A stretch of 64,000 bases of DNA. Source: Artemia franciscana. Lineage: Eukaryota; Arthropoda; Branchiopoda; Anostraca; Artemiidae. Both the position numbers and the translations under genes were made by a program. Each line of letters opens with the position of its first letter. The first letter of the stretch is position 1. Under the pieces are notes generated by a model. The model had not been told where the DNA came from and made no database searches. It was given only the letters and a program-made list of their open reading frames with translations. The stretch spans positions 22,884,281-22,948,280 of the forward strand of contig NC_088867.1 of the NCBI RefSeq assembly GCF_032884065.1, read 5' to 3'. Shown here in pieces: positions 10,200-24,304 of the stretch.

Positions 10200-12325
10200 A
10201 TCGAGAGGACATAGGAAAAATAATAGAAAAAATGAATTAGATGTACATATGCTTTCATAGATCTATGCCAGCTACTTGAATCTAGGGGTATGATTTCTGT
10301 AATAAAATGTCTAAATAATTTATCCAAGAGGAATTTAATCAAACTTTTCTGGATTGTTAAGAATAATACAGCTCTTGATTATAATTTAAAGTAATATGTG
10401 ATACAATTCGCATTCTAACTAAAACGAAATTTATTTCAAAAAAGAAAAAGTTCGATAAGATTAGTAATAAGGATAACAGATTATATTTACCTATTAATTT
10501 TACTTGTAAGCAGATTGAAGATATTAATTTACCAGAAATTTTAAATCAGCGGCATGTGAAACAGGCCCTTCCTAGTAATTTGAATTATAATGATAGTCCA
10601 GTTTTAACTTATAAATTTTCAAAAACTATTGGTCAAATTATTTTTAATTATAATTTAATACTAAAAAAGACTAGATAGTGATATAAATTGGAAACCGGTT
10701 TGTAATTGTAAGCAACTTGGCCCATTTGTAAATCCTACTTACAAACATGACATAACAGGGGACTTGTCAATAATAAAGCAAGATGGTCTTCAAATTATAA
10801 TGAATAAAGGGCTAATTTCCGTCTTTCTCATCATCTGAAACCATCGAGTGTTCTTGATGGCTTGGAAAATGATTTTTGATTTATTTATTCATAAGTGGTG
10901 TAAGAAAGAGAATAAAAATAAAGAGAGTTTTCAAACTTGGAAAAATTTAATATTAGTAGAATAAGAAATAAAATATATTCTAACTTAAAAAATAGTAACA
11001 CTAAATCATTATTTTATAATGCGAAGATTAAACAAGCAATTGCTAATCTAAAGAATGAATTTGTAATTGTGCCAGTGGATAAAGCTAATAATAATTTTGC
11101 CATAATTTGTCAGAAGCTGTATTGTGATATCTTAAAAAGGGAGTTATGCACAACTAATGTTTACGAAAAGGTAAATATAGAGGATGAGAATTTAATTGGA
11201 AAGACTGAAGAAATACTTTTTAAAATTTTAATATTAAAATAAATGACAATGATAAAAAAGTTCCCTTTCCTATATTGGACTGTAAAATTTCATAAGAATC
11301 CCCCTAAACCACGGTTTATTGCTGGAGCAGCTAAATGTCCAACCCGCATTGCTGCTACTGACCTCTCTTTAATTTTAAAGGAAATTGTAATAAACTTAAA
11401 ACCTTTTGTTCTGGTATTAAAAAATTTTCGAATTTTAATCCATATTGGAGTGTTAATAATTCACTGCAGGTGATAGATTCTTTAACAATGGTTTCAGCTA
11501 AAAGAATTGAGTCTTTCGATTTTACGACAATGTATGCTAATTTATCACTTAATATAGTGTTTGATAATTTAAAACTGTTATTAAGAAATCTTTCCTTTTA
11601 TCTAGTAAAAGGTCTTAAAAATAGACATTTATAATAAAAAGCTATATGGACAAATTGCTTTAATACTACAGTTACTTGAGATGTTACAGCTTGGATATGA
11701 TTTTTGAGTTATTAGAATTTGTTTTATACAATACTTATATAAGATTTGGGGGTGATTTATACAAACAAATTGTGGGAATTCCCATGGGGGGGGGGGAATG
11801 CCAGCCCATTTATAGCTGACTTGTTTTTAATGTCAACTAGAATATAAATATATGATGGATAAGAATAATCCAATTAATTTAAAACATGCTTTGTCAAATA
11901 ATAAAAGATATTTAGATGATATTTTGGTCTTAAATTGTAAGAATTTCATTGATATTTCTAAAAATATATATCCATCAGAGCTTATTCTTGAGCCTAGTCA
12001 TGGCGCTGGTCATGAAGATCATTTCTTAGATTTAAATATTAATATTTGTGATAATAATAAATTAAGTTTTAAAATGTATAATAAAACGGATAATTTTGAT
12101 TTTGAAGTGATTAGTTTCCCATTCCCTGAAAGTAATATACACTCAAATATCACATATTCAGCGTTTTTCTCACAGTTACTTCGTTATGCAAGGATTTGTA
12201 GTAATTATATTGATTTTAAAAATAGATGTAAAATCTTAAGCCAAAAATTGATATCACGAGGTTTTTCTGCAAATAAATTAACTTGGCAATTTAAAAAATT
12301 TAGTTTCATTATAACGAACTTTTAA
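10200..12325 (+). pseudogene. Reverse transcriptase of Penelope-like type, decayed
   Basis: Several plus-strand frames show the RT motifs in order: IVPVDKANNNFAII (about 11060-11115), LYWTVKFHKNPPKPRFIAGA (11270-11330), the catalytic SFDFTTMYANLSL (about 11510-11550), GIPMG followed by NASPFIADLFL (about 11775-11830), and the second catalytic motif RYLDDILVL (YLDD at 11909-11920). The final part (ORF to 12325) has SFPFPESNIHSNITYSAFF and FKNRCKILSQKLISRGF, typical of this RT group. An 11-base G run at 11786-11796 sits at the GIPMG motif and breaks the frame. Earlier sequence (10200-10930) is AT-rich with many stops. Penelope-like elements usually add a GIY-YIG nuclease; none is seen here, though one occurs separately at 37895-38290. 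RT identity is firm, family assignment moderately so. Confidence 0.65.
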
Positions 12326-13087
12326 ATAAATATCAAAAGAATTATCTAGAAATACTTAAAGAAATTTTCAACTAATTTCGGAGGTTCGAGAAATGTTGTC
12401 GCAGCGCCATTTATTTTGAATTGTGTTTCTAATTGAGTGGATTTTCTTAAAAATTAGCCACATGGTAAAGATGAATTCTATAATTGTTTAGTTTATTCAG
12501 GTTTTTTGCAATGTGTTAATATATGTGATTTGGTAAAATTTATAATATTTAGTTTACCTATTGTTGCTAAAGGGAGGGATATATTAACAGATAAGCTTGT
12601 TTTGGTTTTACTTGGTTGTTTTACATTTGCTGTTTTTTTTTCTCTCATAGGCATGTATTTTGGGGGTGATACCTGACGCGGGGATGCCATGGATATTCTG
12701 TGGTAGCCACAACACTGTGCTGGGTAGAGAAATTAGAGTGGCGAAACCCTATATAGGCCAGTGTATTCTCCTGATGAGCCCTTATGTTGGGTGTTGCCTC
12801 TGAATTATTTGTCTATATTATTTTTTCTATTGTTTGGTAAATGACGACTTATACTTATTGACGACATGACTGCTTGTCCATGGATTATTCTTTATGGTTG
12901 ATTGTGTGTGGCTATGCTGTTTGACCTATGTGATTGTATGGATGAGTAGGGTTAAGGCCTCATTCAAGTGCTTGTCTATATTAATCACTAATTTAGGAAA
13001 ACAGTCTTCCTTTTCCTCCTTCTGTCTCTCTCTTCTTTTTTTGTGTGTGTGTGTTTGTGCTGTTGCATTGGTGATTTCTCTTTCATG
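12326..13087 (+). other. Downstream region of the RT relic with hammerhead-like pieces
   Basis: No protein is recognisable. The stretch holds CGAAAC (12742-12747) and CTGATGAG (12771-12778), the latter followed by CCC, a seven-base loop and GGG (12789-12791), which resembles hammerhead ribozyme core strands. The strands are not in an arrangement that gives a complete ribozyme. 12800-13087 is T-rich with a short GT run near 13040 and no supported feature. Confidence 0.3.
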
Positions 13088-13148
<61 letters not shown>

Positions 13149-13158
13149 ATATATATAT

Positions 13159-13226
<68 letters not shown>
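13087..13226. repeat. (TA)n microsatellite
   Basis: TA-dinucleotide array with a few interruptions (TTTATA, TTATA, AAATA). It ends exactly at the CTAG 3' terminus of Helitron copy A, so the target was probably a TA array. Confidence 0.9.
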
Positions 13227-13227
<1 letters not shown>

Positions 13228-13394
13228 TAGCTGTTTGGGTGGCGCTTTGCGCCACCCCAACACCTAGTTGGTGGGGGCGCTTCGCGCCCCCCCCCAAGCC
13301 CCCCCGCGCGCGTAAGTCGTTACGCGCCATAATAGTTACGCGCCATTGTAGTTGTGTCCCTATGTCCCACCTGTGAATATAGATAGATATATAT

Positions 13395-13449
<55 letters not shown>

Positions 13450-16066
13450 TTTTAACTACGTAAAACTTGCGAATATACAACATTCTTTGCTGTCCCATTG
13501 TCTTTGCATATAAATAGATTGTCAGGTTTACCGACTCTTGAACATGCAACATATAATGGTCCATGGGAAAACAATCTGTATTCAGATCTATACCTCATGA
13601 TTCTAATGATTGCCCTTGAGCTTTGTTGATGGTGATTGCTAATCGACCATTCCCTGCCCCGGTGTCCCGGTCGTCATTTATATCCCCCAGTTTCCCCTGG
13701 TATCCCCGTTGTAGTTGTGTCCCTGTGTCCCGGTCGTCATTTATATTCCCTGTGTCCCGGTCGTCATTTATATTCCCTGTGTCCCGGTCGTCATTTGTAT
13801 CCCGGTGTCCCGGTCTGTATATACATTCGTTTTTTAGTTTTGTTTTTCTCCTTTATTTTTTTCCTTTTTTTTCTTTTTTAGTTTATTTAGATTTTTAGAT
13901 TTTTTAGTTTTTTTATTAGTTTTTAGTTTTTTTTTTCTTTTTAGTTTTGTTAGTTTTTTTTTTTTACTTATGTCCTGGTCGTCATTTATACTCCCTGTGT
14001 CCCGGTGCTTTGTTGATTGCTAATCGAACATTCCTTTTGTCCTGGTCGCTTTCTCTTTGAGTGTCGTCATTTATTTTTTTATTTTTAGTTCTTTTAGTTT
14101 TTACCTTTTTTAGTTTTTTTTAGTTTTTTAGATGAAAATTTTTTTAGTTTTTTCCTTTTTTTCTTTTTAGTTTTTTTATTGGTTTTTACCTTTATTTTAG
14201 CTTATTTTTCAGTTTTTACCTTTTTTTAGTTTTTTTTTTATTTTTTATTTTTTTTTAGTTTTTACCTTTTTTAGTTTTTTTAGTTTTGTTAGTTTTTTAG
14301 CTTCTTTACTTTTTTTATTAGTTTTTAGTTTTTTTGTAGTTTTTGCCTTTTTTTAGTTTTTCAGTTTTTTTTTTTAGTTTTTATTGGTTTTTACCTTTAT
14401 TTTAGCTTATTTTTCAGTGTTTTCCTTTTTTTAGTTTTTTTTAGTTTTTAGTTTTTTTAGTTTTTTACCTTTTTTTAGTTTTTTAGTTTTTTTAGTTTTT
14501 TTAGCTTTTTATTTTTTTTTATTAGTTTTTAGTTTTTTTTTGTAGTTTTTGCCTTTTTTTAGTTTTTTTAGTTTTTTAGCTTTTTTATTAGTTTTTAGTT
14601 TTTTTTGTAGTTTTTGCCTTTTTTTAGTTTTTTTAGTTTTTTAGCTTTTTATTTTTTTATTAGTTTTTAGTTTTTTTTGTAGTTTTTTGCCTTTTTTTAG
14701 TTTTTTCAGTTTTGACGTCACCTGATCCAGTTTTTTCAGGTGACGTCACCTGATCCAAATAGATTGTCAGGTTTACCGACTCTTGAACATGCAACATATA
14801 ATGGTCCATGGGGAAAACAATCTGTATTCAGATCTATACCTCATGATTCTAATGATTGCCCTTGAGCTTTGTTGATGGTGATTGCTAATCGACCATTCAC
14901 TGTCCCGGTCGTCATTTATATCCCTCTGTTTCCCCCGGTGTCCCCGTTGTAGTTGTGTCCCTGTGTCCCGGTCGTCATTTATATTCCCTGTGTCCCGGTC
15001 GTCATTTGTATCCCGGTGTCCCGGTCTGTATATACATTCGTTTTTTAGTTTTGTTTTTCTCCTTTATTTTTTTCCTTTTTTTTCTTTTTAGTTTATTTAG
15101 ATTTTTAGATTTTTTAGTTTTTTTATTAGTTTTTAGTTTTTTTTTCTTTTTAGTTTTTTTGTAGTTTTTACCTTCTTTTTAGTTTTGTTAGTTTTTTTTT
15201 TACTTATGTCCTGGTCGTCATTTATACTCCCTGTGTCCCGGTGCTTTGTTGATTGCTAATCGAACATTCCTTTTGTCCTGGTCGCTTTCTCTTTGAGTGT
15301 CGTCATTTATTTTTTTCTTTTTTAGTTCTTTTAGTTTTTACCTTTTTTAGATTTTTTAGTTTTTTAGATGAAAATTTTTTTTAGTTTTTTCCTTTTTTTC
15401 TTTTAGTTTTTTATTGGTTTTTACCTTTATTTTAGCTTATTTTTCAGTTTTTTCCTTTTTTTTATTTTTTTTTTATTTTTTATTTTTTTTAGTTTTTTAC
15501 CTTTTTTTAGTTTTTTTAGTTTTTTTAGTTTTTTAGCTTTTTTATTTTTTTTTATTAGTTTTTAGTTTTTTTTTGTAGTTTTTGCCTTTTTTTAGTTTTT
15601 TAGTTTTTTAGCTTTTTTATTAGTTTTTAGTTTTTTTTGTAGTTTTTTGCCTTTTTTTAGTTTTTTTAGTTTTTTAGCTTTTTTATTTTTTTTATTAGTT
15701 TTTAGTTTTTTTTTTGTAGTTAGTTTTTTTAGTTTTTTACCTTTTTTTAGTTTTTTTAGTTTTTTTAGTTTTTTAGCTTTTTTATTTTTTTTATTAGTTT
15801 TTAGTTTTTTTTGTAGTTTTTGCCTTTTTTAGTTTTTTTAGTTTTTTAGCTTTTTTATTAGTTTTTAGTTTTTTTTGTAGTTTTTGCCTTTTTTTAGTTT
15901 TTTAGTTTTTTAGCTTTTTTATTTTTTTTATTAGTTTTTAGTTTTTTTTGTAGTTTTTGCATTTTTTTAGTTTTTTCAGTTTTGACGTCACCTGATCCAG
16001 TTTTTTCAGGTGACGTCACCTGATCCACAGATCCACACACAGACAACTTATTTTTATATATATAGA
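13227..16066 (-). mobile_element. Non-autonomous Helitron copy A, complete ends
   Basis: On the minus strand the element starts with TC (16066-16065) and TATATATATAAAAATAAGTT and ends with CTAG (13230-13227), flanked by T as expected. It holds, 5' to 3': the CAGGTGACGTCACCTG palindrome (16007-16022), an A-rich array (about 15050-15980), an internal repeat of the Helitron body (helicase relic, GACCGGGACAC repeats) near 14760-15000, a second A-rich array (13850-14700) with its own palindrome at 14737-14752, GACCGGGACAC repeats and helicase C-terminal relic (about 13450-13830), a short (TA)n (13390-13447), and the double hairpin (about 13231-13300). The internal repetition suggests two copies fused. 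All reading frames are low complexity or relic. Confidence 0.75.
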
Positions 16067-17926
<1,860 letters not shown>

Positions 17927-18724
17927 TAGTTTTTTTTTTTTACTTATGTCCTGGTCGTCATTTATACTCCCTGTGTCCCGGTGCTTTGTTGATTGCTAAT
18001 CGAACATTCCTTTTGTCCTGGTCGCTTTCTCTTTGAGTGTCGTCATTTATTTTTTTCTTTTTTAGTTCTTTTAGTTTTTACCTTTTTTAGTTTTTTTAGT
18101 TTTTTAGATGAAAATTTTTTTTAGTTTTTTCCTTTTTTTCTTTTTAGTTTTTTATTGGTTTTTACCTTTATTTTAGCTTATTTTTCAGTTTTTTCCTTTT
18201 TTTAGTTTTTTTTATTTTTTAGTTTTTTTAGTTTTTTAGCTTTTTTACTTTTTTTATTAGTTTTCAGTTTTTTTGTAGTTTTTGCCTTTTTTTAGTTTTT
18301 TTAGTTTTTTATTGGTTTTTACCTTTATTTTAGCTTATTTTTCAGTTTTTTCCTTTTTTTAGTTTTTTTTAGTTTTTAGTTTTTTTAGTTTTTTACCTTT
18401 TTTTAGTTTTTTTAGTTTTTTTAGTTTTTTAGCTTTTTTATTTTTTTTATTAGTTTTTAGTTTTTTTTGTAGTTTTTGCCTTTTTTTTATTTTTTTTAGT
18501 TTTTTAGCTTTTTTATTAGTTTTTAGTTTTTTTTGTATAGTTTTTGCCTTTTTTTAGTTTTTTTTAGTTTTTTAGCTTTTTTATTTTTTTTATTAGTTTT
18601 TAGTTTTTTTTGTAGTTTTTGCCTTTTTTTAGTTTTTTCAGTTTTGACGTCACCTGATCCAGTTTTTTCAGGTGACGTCACCTGATCCATCCACAGATCC
18701 ACAGACAACTTATTTTTATATATA
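17927..18724 (-). mobile_element. Non-autonomous Helitron copy C, 3'-truncated
   Basis: A minus-strand 5' end (AT-rich start, AAATAAGTTGTCTG, from 18724), the palindrome CAGGTGACGTCACCTG at 18669-18684 and an A-rich array, then the GACACTCAAAGAGAAAGCGACC block and GACCAGGACATAAG. It ends abruptly at copy B and lacks helicase relic and hairpin. It is the left half of an inverted duplication whose right half is copy D. Confidence 0.65.
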
Positions 18725-18727
18725 TAG

Positions 18728-19541
18728 TAGATATATATAAAAATAAGTTGTCTGTCTGTCTGTGGATGGATCAGGTGACGTCACCTGAAAAAAACTGGAT
18801 CAGGTGACGTCAAAACTGAAAAAACTAAAAAAAGGCAAAAACTACAAAAAAAACTAAAAAAACTAAAAAAAGGCAAAAACTACAAAAAAAACTAAAAACT
18901 AATAAAAAAGCTAAAAAACTAAAAAAACTAAAAAAAGGCAAAAACTACAAAAAAAACTAAAAACTAATAAAAAAAATAAAAAAGCTAAAAAACTAAAAAA
19001 ACTAAAAAAACTAAAAAAAGGTAAAAAACTAAAAAAACTAAAAACTAAAAAAAACTAAAAAAAAAGGAAAAAACTGAAAAATAAGCTAAAATAAAGGTAA
19101 AAACCAATAAAAAACTAAAAAAAAAACTGAAAAAACTAAAAAAAGGCAAAAACTACAAAAAAAACTAAAAACTAATAAAAAAAAGTAAAAAAGCTAAAAA
19201 ACTAAAAAAACTAAAACAACTAAAAAAAGGTTAAAAACTAAAAAAAAATGAAAAATAAAAAAAAAACTAAAAAAAAAGGAAAAAAACTGAAAAATAAGCT
19301 AAAATAAAGGTAAAAACCAATAAAAAACTAAAAAGGAAAAAACTAAAAAAAATTTTCATCTAAAAAACTAAAAAAAACTAAAAAAGGTAAAAACTAAAAG
19401 AACTAAAAAAGAAAAAAATAAATGACGACACTCAAAGAGAAAGCGACCAGGACAAAAGGAATGTTCGATTAGCAATCAACAAAGCACCGGGACACAGGGA
19501 GTATAAATGACGACCAGGACATAAGTAAAAAAAAAAAACTA
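18728..19541 (+). mobile_element. Non-autonomous Helitron copy D, 3'-truncated, mirror of C
   Basis: Starts with GATATATATAAAAATAAGTT, has the palindrome at 18772-18787 and runs through an A-rich array to GACCAGGACATAAG plus an A run, the same break point as copy C. The two 5' ends are only a few bases apart at about 18724/18728. Confidence 0.65.
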
Positions 19542-21184
19542 TCTATATATATAAAAATGAGTTGTCTGTGGATCTGTGGATCGTGGATCAGGTGACGTCA
19601 CCTGAAAAAACTGGATCAGGTGACGTCAAAACTGAAAAAACTAAAAAAAGGCAAAAACTACAAAAAAAACTAAAAACTAATAAAAAAAATAAAAAAGCTA
19701 AAAAACTAAAAAAAGGCAAAAACTAAAAAAAAAACTAAAAACTAATAAAAAAGCTAAAAAACTAAAAAAAACTAAAAAAAAAGGCAAAAACTACAAAAAA
19801 AACTAAAAACTAATAAAAAAAATAAAAAAGCTAAAAAACTAAAAAAACTAAAAAAACTAAAAAAAGGTAAAAAACTAAAAAAACTAAAAACTAAAAAAAA
19901 CTAAAAAAAAGGAAAAAACTGAAAAATAAGCTAAAATAAAGGTAAAAACCAATAAAAAACTAAAAAAAAACTGAAAAAACTAAAAAAAGGCAAAAACTAC
20001 AAAAAAACTAAAAACTAATAAAAAAAGTAAAAAAGCTAAAAAACTAAAAAAAATAAAAAAACTAAAAAAAGGTAAAAAACTAAAAAAAATAAAAAATAAA
20101 AAATAAAAAAAACTAAAAAAAAAGGAAAAAACTGAAAAATAAGCTAACTTAAAGGTAAAAACCAATAAAAAACTAAAAAGAAAAAAAGGAAAAAACTAAA
20201 AAAAATTTTCATCTAAAAAACAAAAAAAAACTAAAAAAGGTAAAAACTAAAAGAACTAAAAAAGAAAAAAATAAATGACGACACTCAAAGAGAAAGCGAC
20301 CAGGACAAAAGGAATGTTCGATTAGCAATCAACAAAGCACCGGGACACAGGGAGTATAAATGACGACCAGGACATAAGTAAAAAAAAAAATTAACAAAAC
20401 TAAAAAGAAGGTAAAAACTACAAAAAAACTAAAAAGAAAAAAAAACTAAAAACTAATAAAAAAAACTAAAAAATCTAAAAATCTAAATAAACTAAAAAAG
20501 AAAAAAAAAGGAAAAAAATAAAGGAGAAAAACAAAACTAAAAATCGAATGTATATACAGACCGGTACACCGGGATACAAATGACGACCGGGACACAGGGA
20601 ATATAAATGACGACCGGGACACAGGGACACAACTACAACGGGGACACCGGGGGAAACAGGGGGATATAAATGACGACCGGGACAAAAAAACTAAAAAGAA
20701 AAAAAAACTAAAAACTAATAAAAAAACTAAAAAATCTAAAAATCTAAATAAGCTAAAAAAGAAAAAAAAAGGAAAAAAATAAAGGAGAAAAACAAAACTA
20801 AAAAACGAATGTATATACAGACCGGGACACCGGGATACAAATGACGACCGGGACACAGGGAATATAAATGACGACCGGGACACAGGGACACAACTACAAC
20901 GGAGACACCGGGGGAAACAGGGGGATGTAAATGACGACCGGGACACCGGGACAGGGAATGGTCGATTAGCAATCACCATCAACAAAGCTCAAGGGCAATC
21001 ATTAGAATCATGAGGTATAGATTTGAATACAGATTGTTTTCCCATGGACCATTATATGTTGCATGTTCAAGAGTCGGTAAACCTGACAATCTATTTATAT
21101 GCAAAGACAATGGGACAGCAAAGAATGTTGTATATTCGCAAGTTTTACGTAGTTAAAACCATATATATATATATATATATATAT
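19542..21184 (+). mobile_element. Non-autonomous Helitron copy E, mirror of B
   Basis: TC at 19542-19543 with A before it, palindrome at 19589-19604, A-rich array, two GACCGGGACAC blocks (20560-20680, 20815-20960), helicase C-terminal relic (20960-21160) and a short TA run. The hairpin and CTAG end are missing; copy F starts directly after the TA run. Shared private variants with copy B show that B and E come from one duplication. Confidence 0.7.
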
Positions 21185-22928
21185 CAGATCTATACCTCAT
21201 GATTCTAATGATTGCCCTTGAGCTTTGTTGATGGTGATTGCTAATCGACCATTCCCTATCCCGGTGTCCCGGTCGTCATTTATATCCCCCTGTTTCCCCC
21301 GGTGTCCCCGTTGTAGTTGTGTCCCTGTGTCCCGGTCGTCATTTGTATCCCGGTGTCCCGGTCTGTATATACATTCGTTTTTTAGTTTTGTTTTTCTCCT
21401 TTATTTTTTTCCTTTTTTTTTTCTTTTTTAGTTTATTTAGATATTTAGATTTTTTAGTTTTTTTATTAGTTTTTAGTTTTTTTTTCTTTTTATTTTTTTG
21501 TAGTTTTTAACTTCTTTTTAGTTTTGTTAGTTTTTTTTTTTACTTATGTCCTGGTCGTCATTTATACTCCCTGTGTCCCGGTGCTTTGTTGATTGCTAAT
21601 CGAACATTCCTTTTGTCCTGGTCGCTTTCTCTTTGAGTGTCGTCATTTATTTTTTTCTTATTTAGTTCTTTTAGTTTTTACCTTTTTTAGTTTTTTTTAG
21701 TTTTTTAGATGAAAATTTTTTTTAGTTTTTTCCTTTTTTTCTTTTTAGTTTTTTATTGGTTTTTACCTTTATTTTAGCTTATTTTTCAGTTTTTTCCTTT
21801 TTTTTAGTTTTTTTTTATTTTTTATTTTTTTTAGTTTTTTACCTTTTTTTAGTTTTTTTAGTTTTTTTAGTTTTTTAGCTTTTTTACTTTTTTTATTAGT
21901 TTTTAGTTTTTTTTTGTAGTTTTTGCCTTTTTTTAAGTTTTGTTTTTCTCCTTTATTTTTTCCTTTTTTTTCTTTTTTAGTTTATTTAGATTTTTAGATT
22001 TTTTAGTTTTTTTATTAGTTTTTAGTTTTTTTTTCTTTTTAGTTTTTTTGTAGTTTTTACCTTCTTTTTAGTTTTGTTAGTTTTTTTTTTACTTATGTCC
22101 TGGTCGTCATTTATACTCCCTGTGTCCCGGTGCTTTGTTGATTGCTAATCGAACATTCCTTTTGTCCTGGTCGCTTTCTCTTTGAGTGTTGTCATTTATT
22201 TTTTTCTTTTTTAGTTCTTTTAGTTTTTACCTTTTTTAGTTTTTTTTAGTTTTTTAGATGAAAATTTTTTTTAGTTTTTTCCTTTTTTTCTTTTTAGTTT
22301 TTTATTGGTTTTTACCTTTATTTTAGCTTATTTTTCAGTTTTTTCCTTTTTTTTATTTTTTTTTATTTTTTATTTTTTTTAGTTTTTTACCTTTTTTTAG
22401 TTTTTTTAGTTTTTTTAGTTTTTTAGCTTTTTTACTTTTTTTTATTAGTTTTTAGTTTTTTTTTGTAGTTTTTGCCTTTTTTTAGTTTTTTCAGTTTTTT
22501 TTTTTAGTTTTTTATTGGTTTTTACCTTTATTTTAGCTTATTTTTCAGTTTTTTTCCTTTTTTTTAGTTTTTTTTTAGTTTTTAGTTTTTTTAGTTTTTT
22601 ACCTTTTTTTAGTTTTTTTAGTTTTTTTAGTATTTTAGCTTTTTTATTTTTTTTATTAGTTTTTAGTTTTTTTGTAGTTTTTGCCTTTTTTTAGTTTTTT
22701 TAGTTTTTTAGCTTTTTTATTAGTTTTTAGTTTTTTTTGTAGTTTTTGCCTTTTTTTAGTTTTTTTAGTTTTTTAGCTTTTTTATTTTTTTTATTAGTTT
22801 TTAGTTTTTTTGTAGTTTTTGCCTTTTTTTAGTTTTTTCAGTTTTGACGTCACCTGATCCAGTTTTTTCAGGTGACGTCACCTGATCCACAGATCCACAC
22901 ACAGACAACTTATTTTTATATATATAGA
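21185..22928 (-). mobile_element. Non-autonomous Helitron copy F, 3'-truncated
   Basis: Minus-strand 5' TC at 22928-22927 with A before it; palindrome at 22869-22884; A-rich array with an internal duplication (GTCCTGGTCGTCATTTATAC appears twice, near 21547 and 22097, read on the plus strand); GACCGGGACAC repeats (21250-21370). It stops inside the helicase relic at about 21185, at the TA run of copy E. Confidence 0.7.
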
Positions 22929-23547
22929 TATATATGTTTTTAACTACGTAAAACTTGCGAATATACAACATTCTTTGCTGTCCCATTGTCTGTGCATATA
23001 AATAGATTGTCAGGTTTACCGACTCTTGAACATGCAACATATAATGGTCAATGGGAAAACAATCCGTATTCAGATCTATACCTCATGATTCTAATGATTG
23101 CCCTTGAGCTTTGTTGATGGTGATTGCTAATCGACCATTCCCTGAGTCGCCATCGTCATTTATATATCCCCCTGTGCACCCCGGCGTCCCCTTTGTAGTT
23201 ATGTCCCTTTGTCCCGGTCGTCATTTATATTCCCTATGTCCCGGTCGTCATTTGTGTCCCGGTGTCCCAGTCTCTGATTTCTCTTTGAGTGTCCCGGGCG
23301 TCATTTATATTCCTTGTGTCCCGGTGTCCCGGTCGTCATTTATATCCCCCTGTGCCCCCCGGCGTCCCCGTTGTAGTTGTGTCATTTATATTACTTGTGT
23401 CCCGGTCGTCATTTTTAGTTTTTATCTTTTTTATTTTTTTTTATTTTTTTTCTTAATTTTTTTTTTATTAGTTTTTAGTTTTTTTTGTAGTTTTTGCCTT
23501 TTTTAGTTTTCTCAGTTTTTTTTTAGTTTTTAGATTTTTACCTTTTT

Positions 23548-23620
23548 TAGCCTAACCAGGATTTGAACCTGGGACCTTCATTCTCCGTTCTGACACCCTC
23601 TCTCACCGAGTGACTACTCC
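23548..23620 (-). repeat. tRNA-related sequence, possible SINE head
   Basis: On the minus strand GGTTCAAATCC (23569-23559) is a perfect RNA polymerase III B box within a 5-bp T-stem (CCAGG/CCTGG), and TAGTCACTCGG (23616-23606) resembles an A box at suitable distance. A 7-bp acceptor stem and a good anticodon stem cannot be formed, so it is not an intact tRNA. Downstream on the minus strand the sequence passes into A-rich DNA, as in tRNA-derived SINEs. Confidence 0.45.
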
Positions 23621-23697
23621 AGCATGTTCATTTTGGTGTTTTAAATGGCATATTATTAACCAAATTAATGTGTTTTACAATATACTAAGCATCGTCA

Positions 23698-24100
23698 TAA
23701 CAAAAATGACGACAACTAATTTCATGACGTCAGTCAACACAGAAATTAAGTTCTGAAATTAAGTCATGAAATTAGTTGCCGTCATTTTTGCTTTGACGGT
23801 GACGTCATTCAAGTTATATAAGACATATGTTCACGTAGAAATCTATTAATGTTTAAGTTTACAATGACTGATGAAGATGCTCAAAGAGTCTATGCCAAAA
23901 AACTTGCTGCTGATAGAGAAAGTCAGAAAAGAAAGCGTGCCGAGGAACTATCAGAAGCAAGTTTTTTGGCATAGACTCTTTGAGCATCTTCATCAGTCAT
24001 TGTAAACTTAAACATTAATAGATGTCTACGTGAACATATGTCTTATATAACTTGAATGACGTCACCGTCAAAGCAAAAATGACGACAACTAATTTCATGA
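23698..24100. repeat. Foldback of the Helitron leader and gene start
   Basis: Sequence from the leader (TGACGTCA, TATA-like region) through ATG and the first codons (about 23760-23906) is repeated in inverse orientation at about 23947-24100, with a loop of about 45 bases. The two arms are nearly identical, with only scattered differences such as AGAAATC/AGACATC. Confidence 0.8.
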
Positions 24101-24221
24101 CGTCAGCCGACACAGAAACATGACGTCACCTGACAACTAATTTCATGACGTCAGCCGACACAGAAACATGGCGTCACCTGATCCACAGATCCACACACAG
24201 ACAACTTATTTTTATATATAT

Positions 24222-24224
<3 letters not shown>

Positions 24225-24298
<74 letters not shown>
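24225..24298. repeat. (TA)n microsatellite
   Basis: Pure TA run directly next to the 5' end of Helitron copy G. Confidence 0.9.
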
Positions 24299-24302
<4 letters not shown>

Positions 24303-24304
24303 GA

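Larger units (their letters stand above)
22929..24224 (-). mobile_element. Helitron copy G carrying a tRNA-like piece and a folded-back leader
   Basis: Minus-strand 5' TC at 24224-24223, TGACGTCA sites, then an inverted duplication of the Helitron leader and gene start (23698-24100), a tRNA-related stretch (23548-23620), GACCGGGACAC repeats with CCGGCGTCCCC variants (23130-23410) and the helicase C-terminal relic (22936-23130). The 3' hairpin is absent. It differs from A-F in having little of the A-rich array. Confidence 0.65.

Noticed and set aside
12742..12791. Functional hammerhead ribozyme
   Set aside because: The GAAA strand is not in the required place and stems I and III cannot be drawn; kept only as a weak lead.
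23548..23620. Intact tRNA gene
   Set aside because: There is a B box and T-stem but no acceptor stem partner and no proper anticodon stem.
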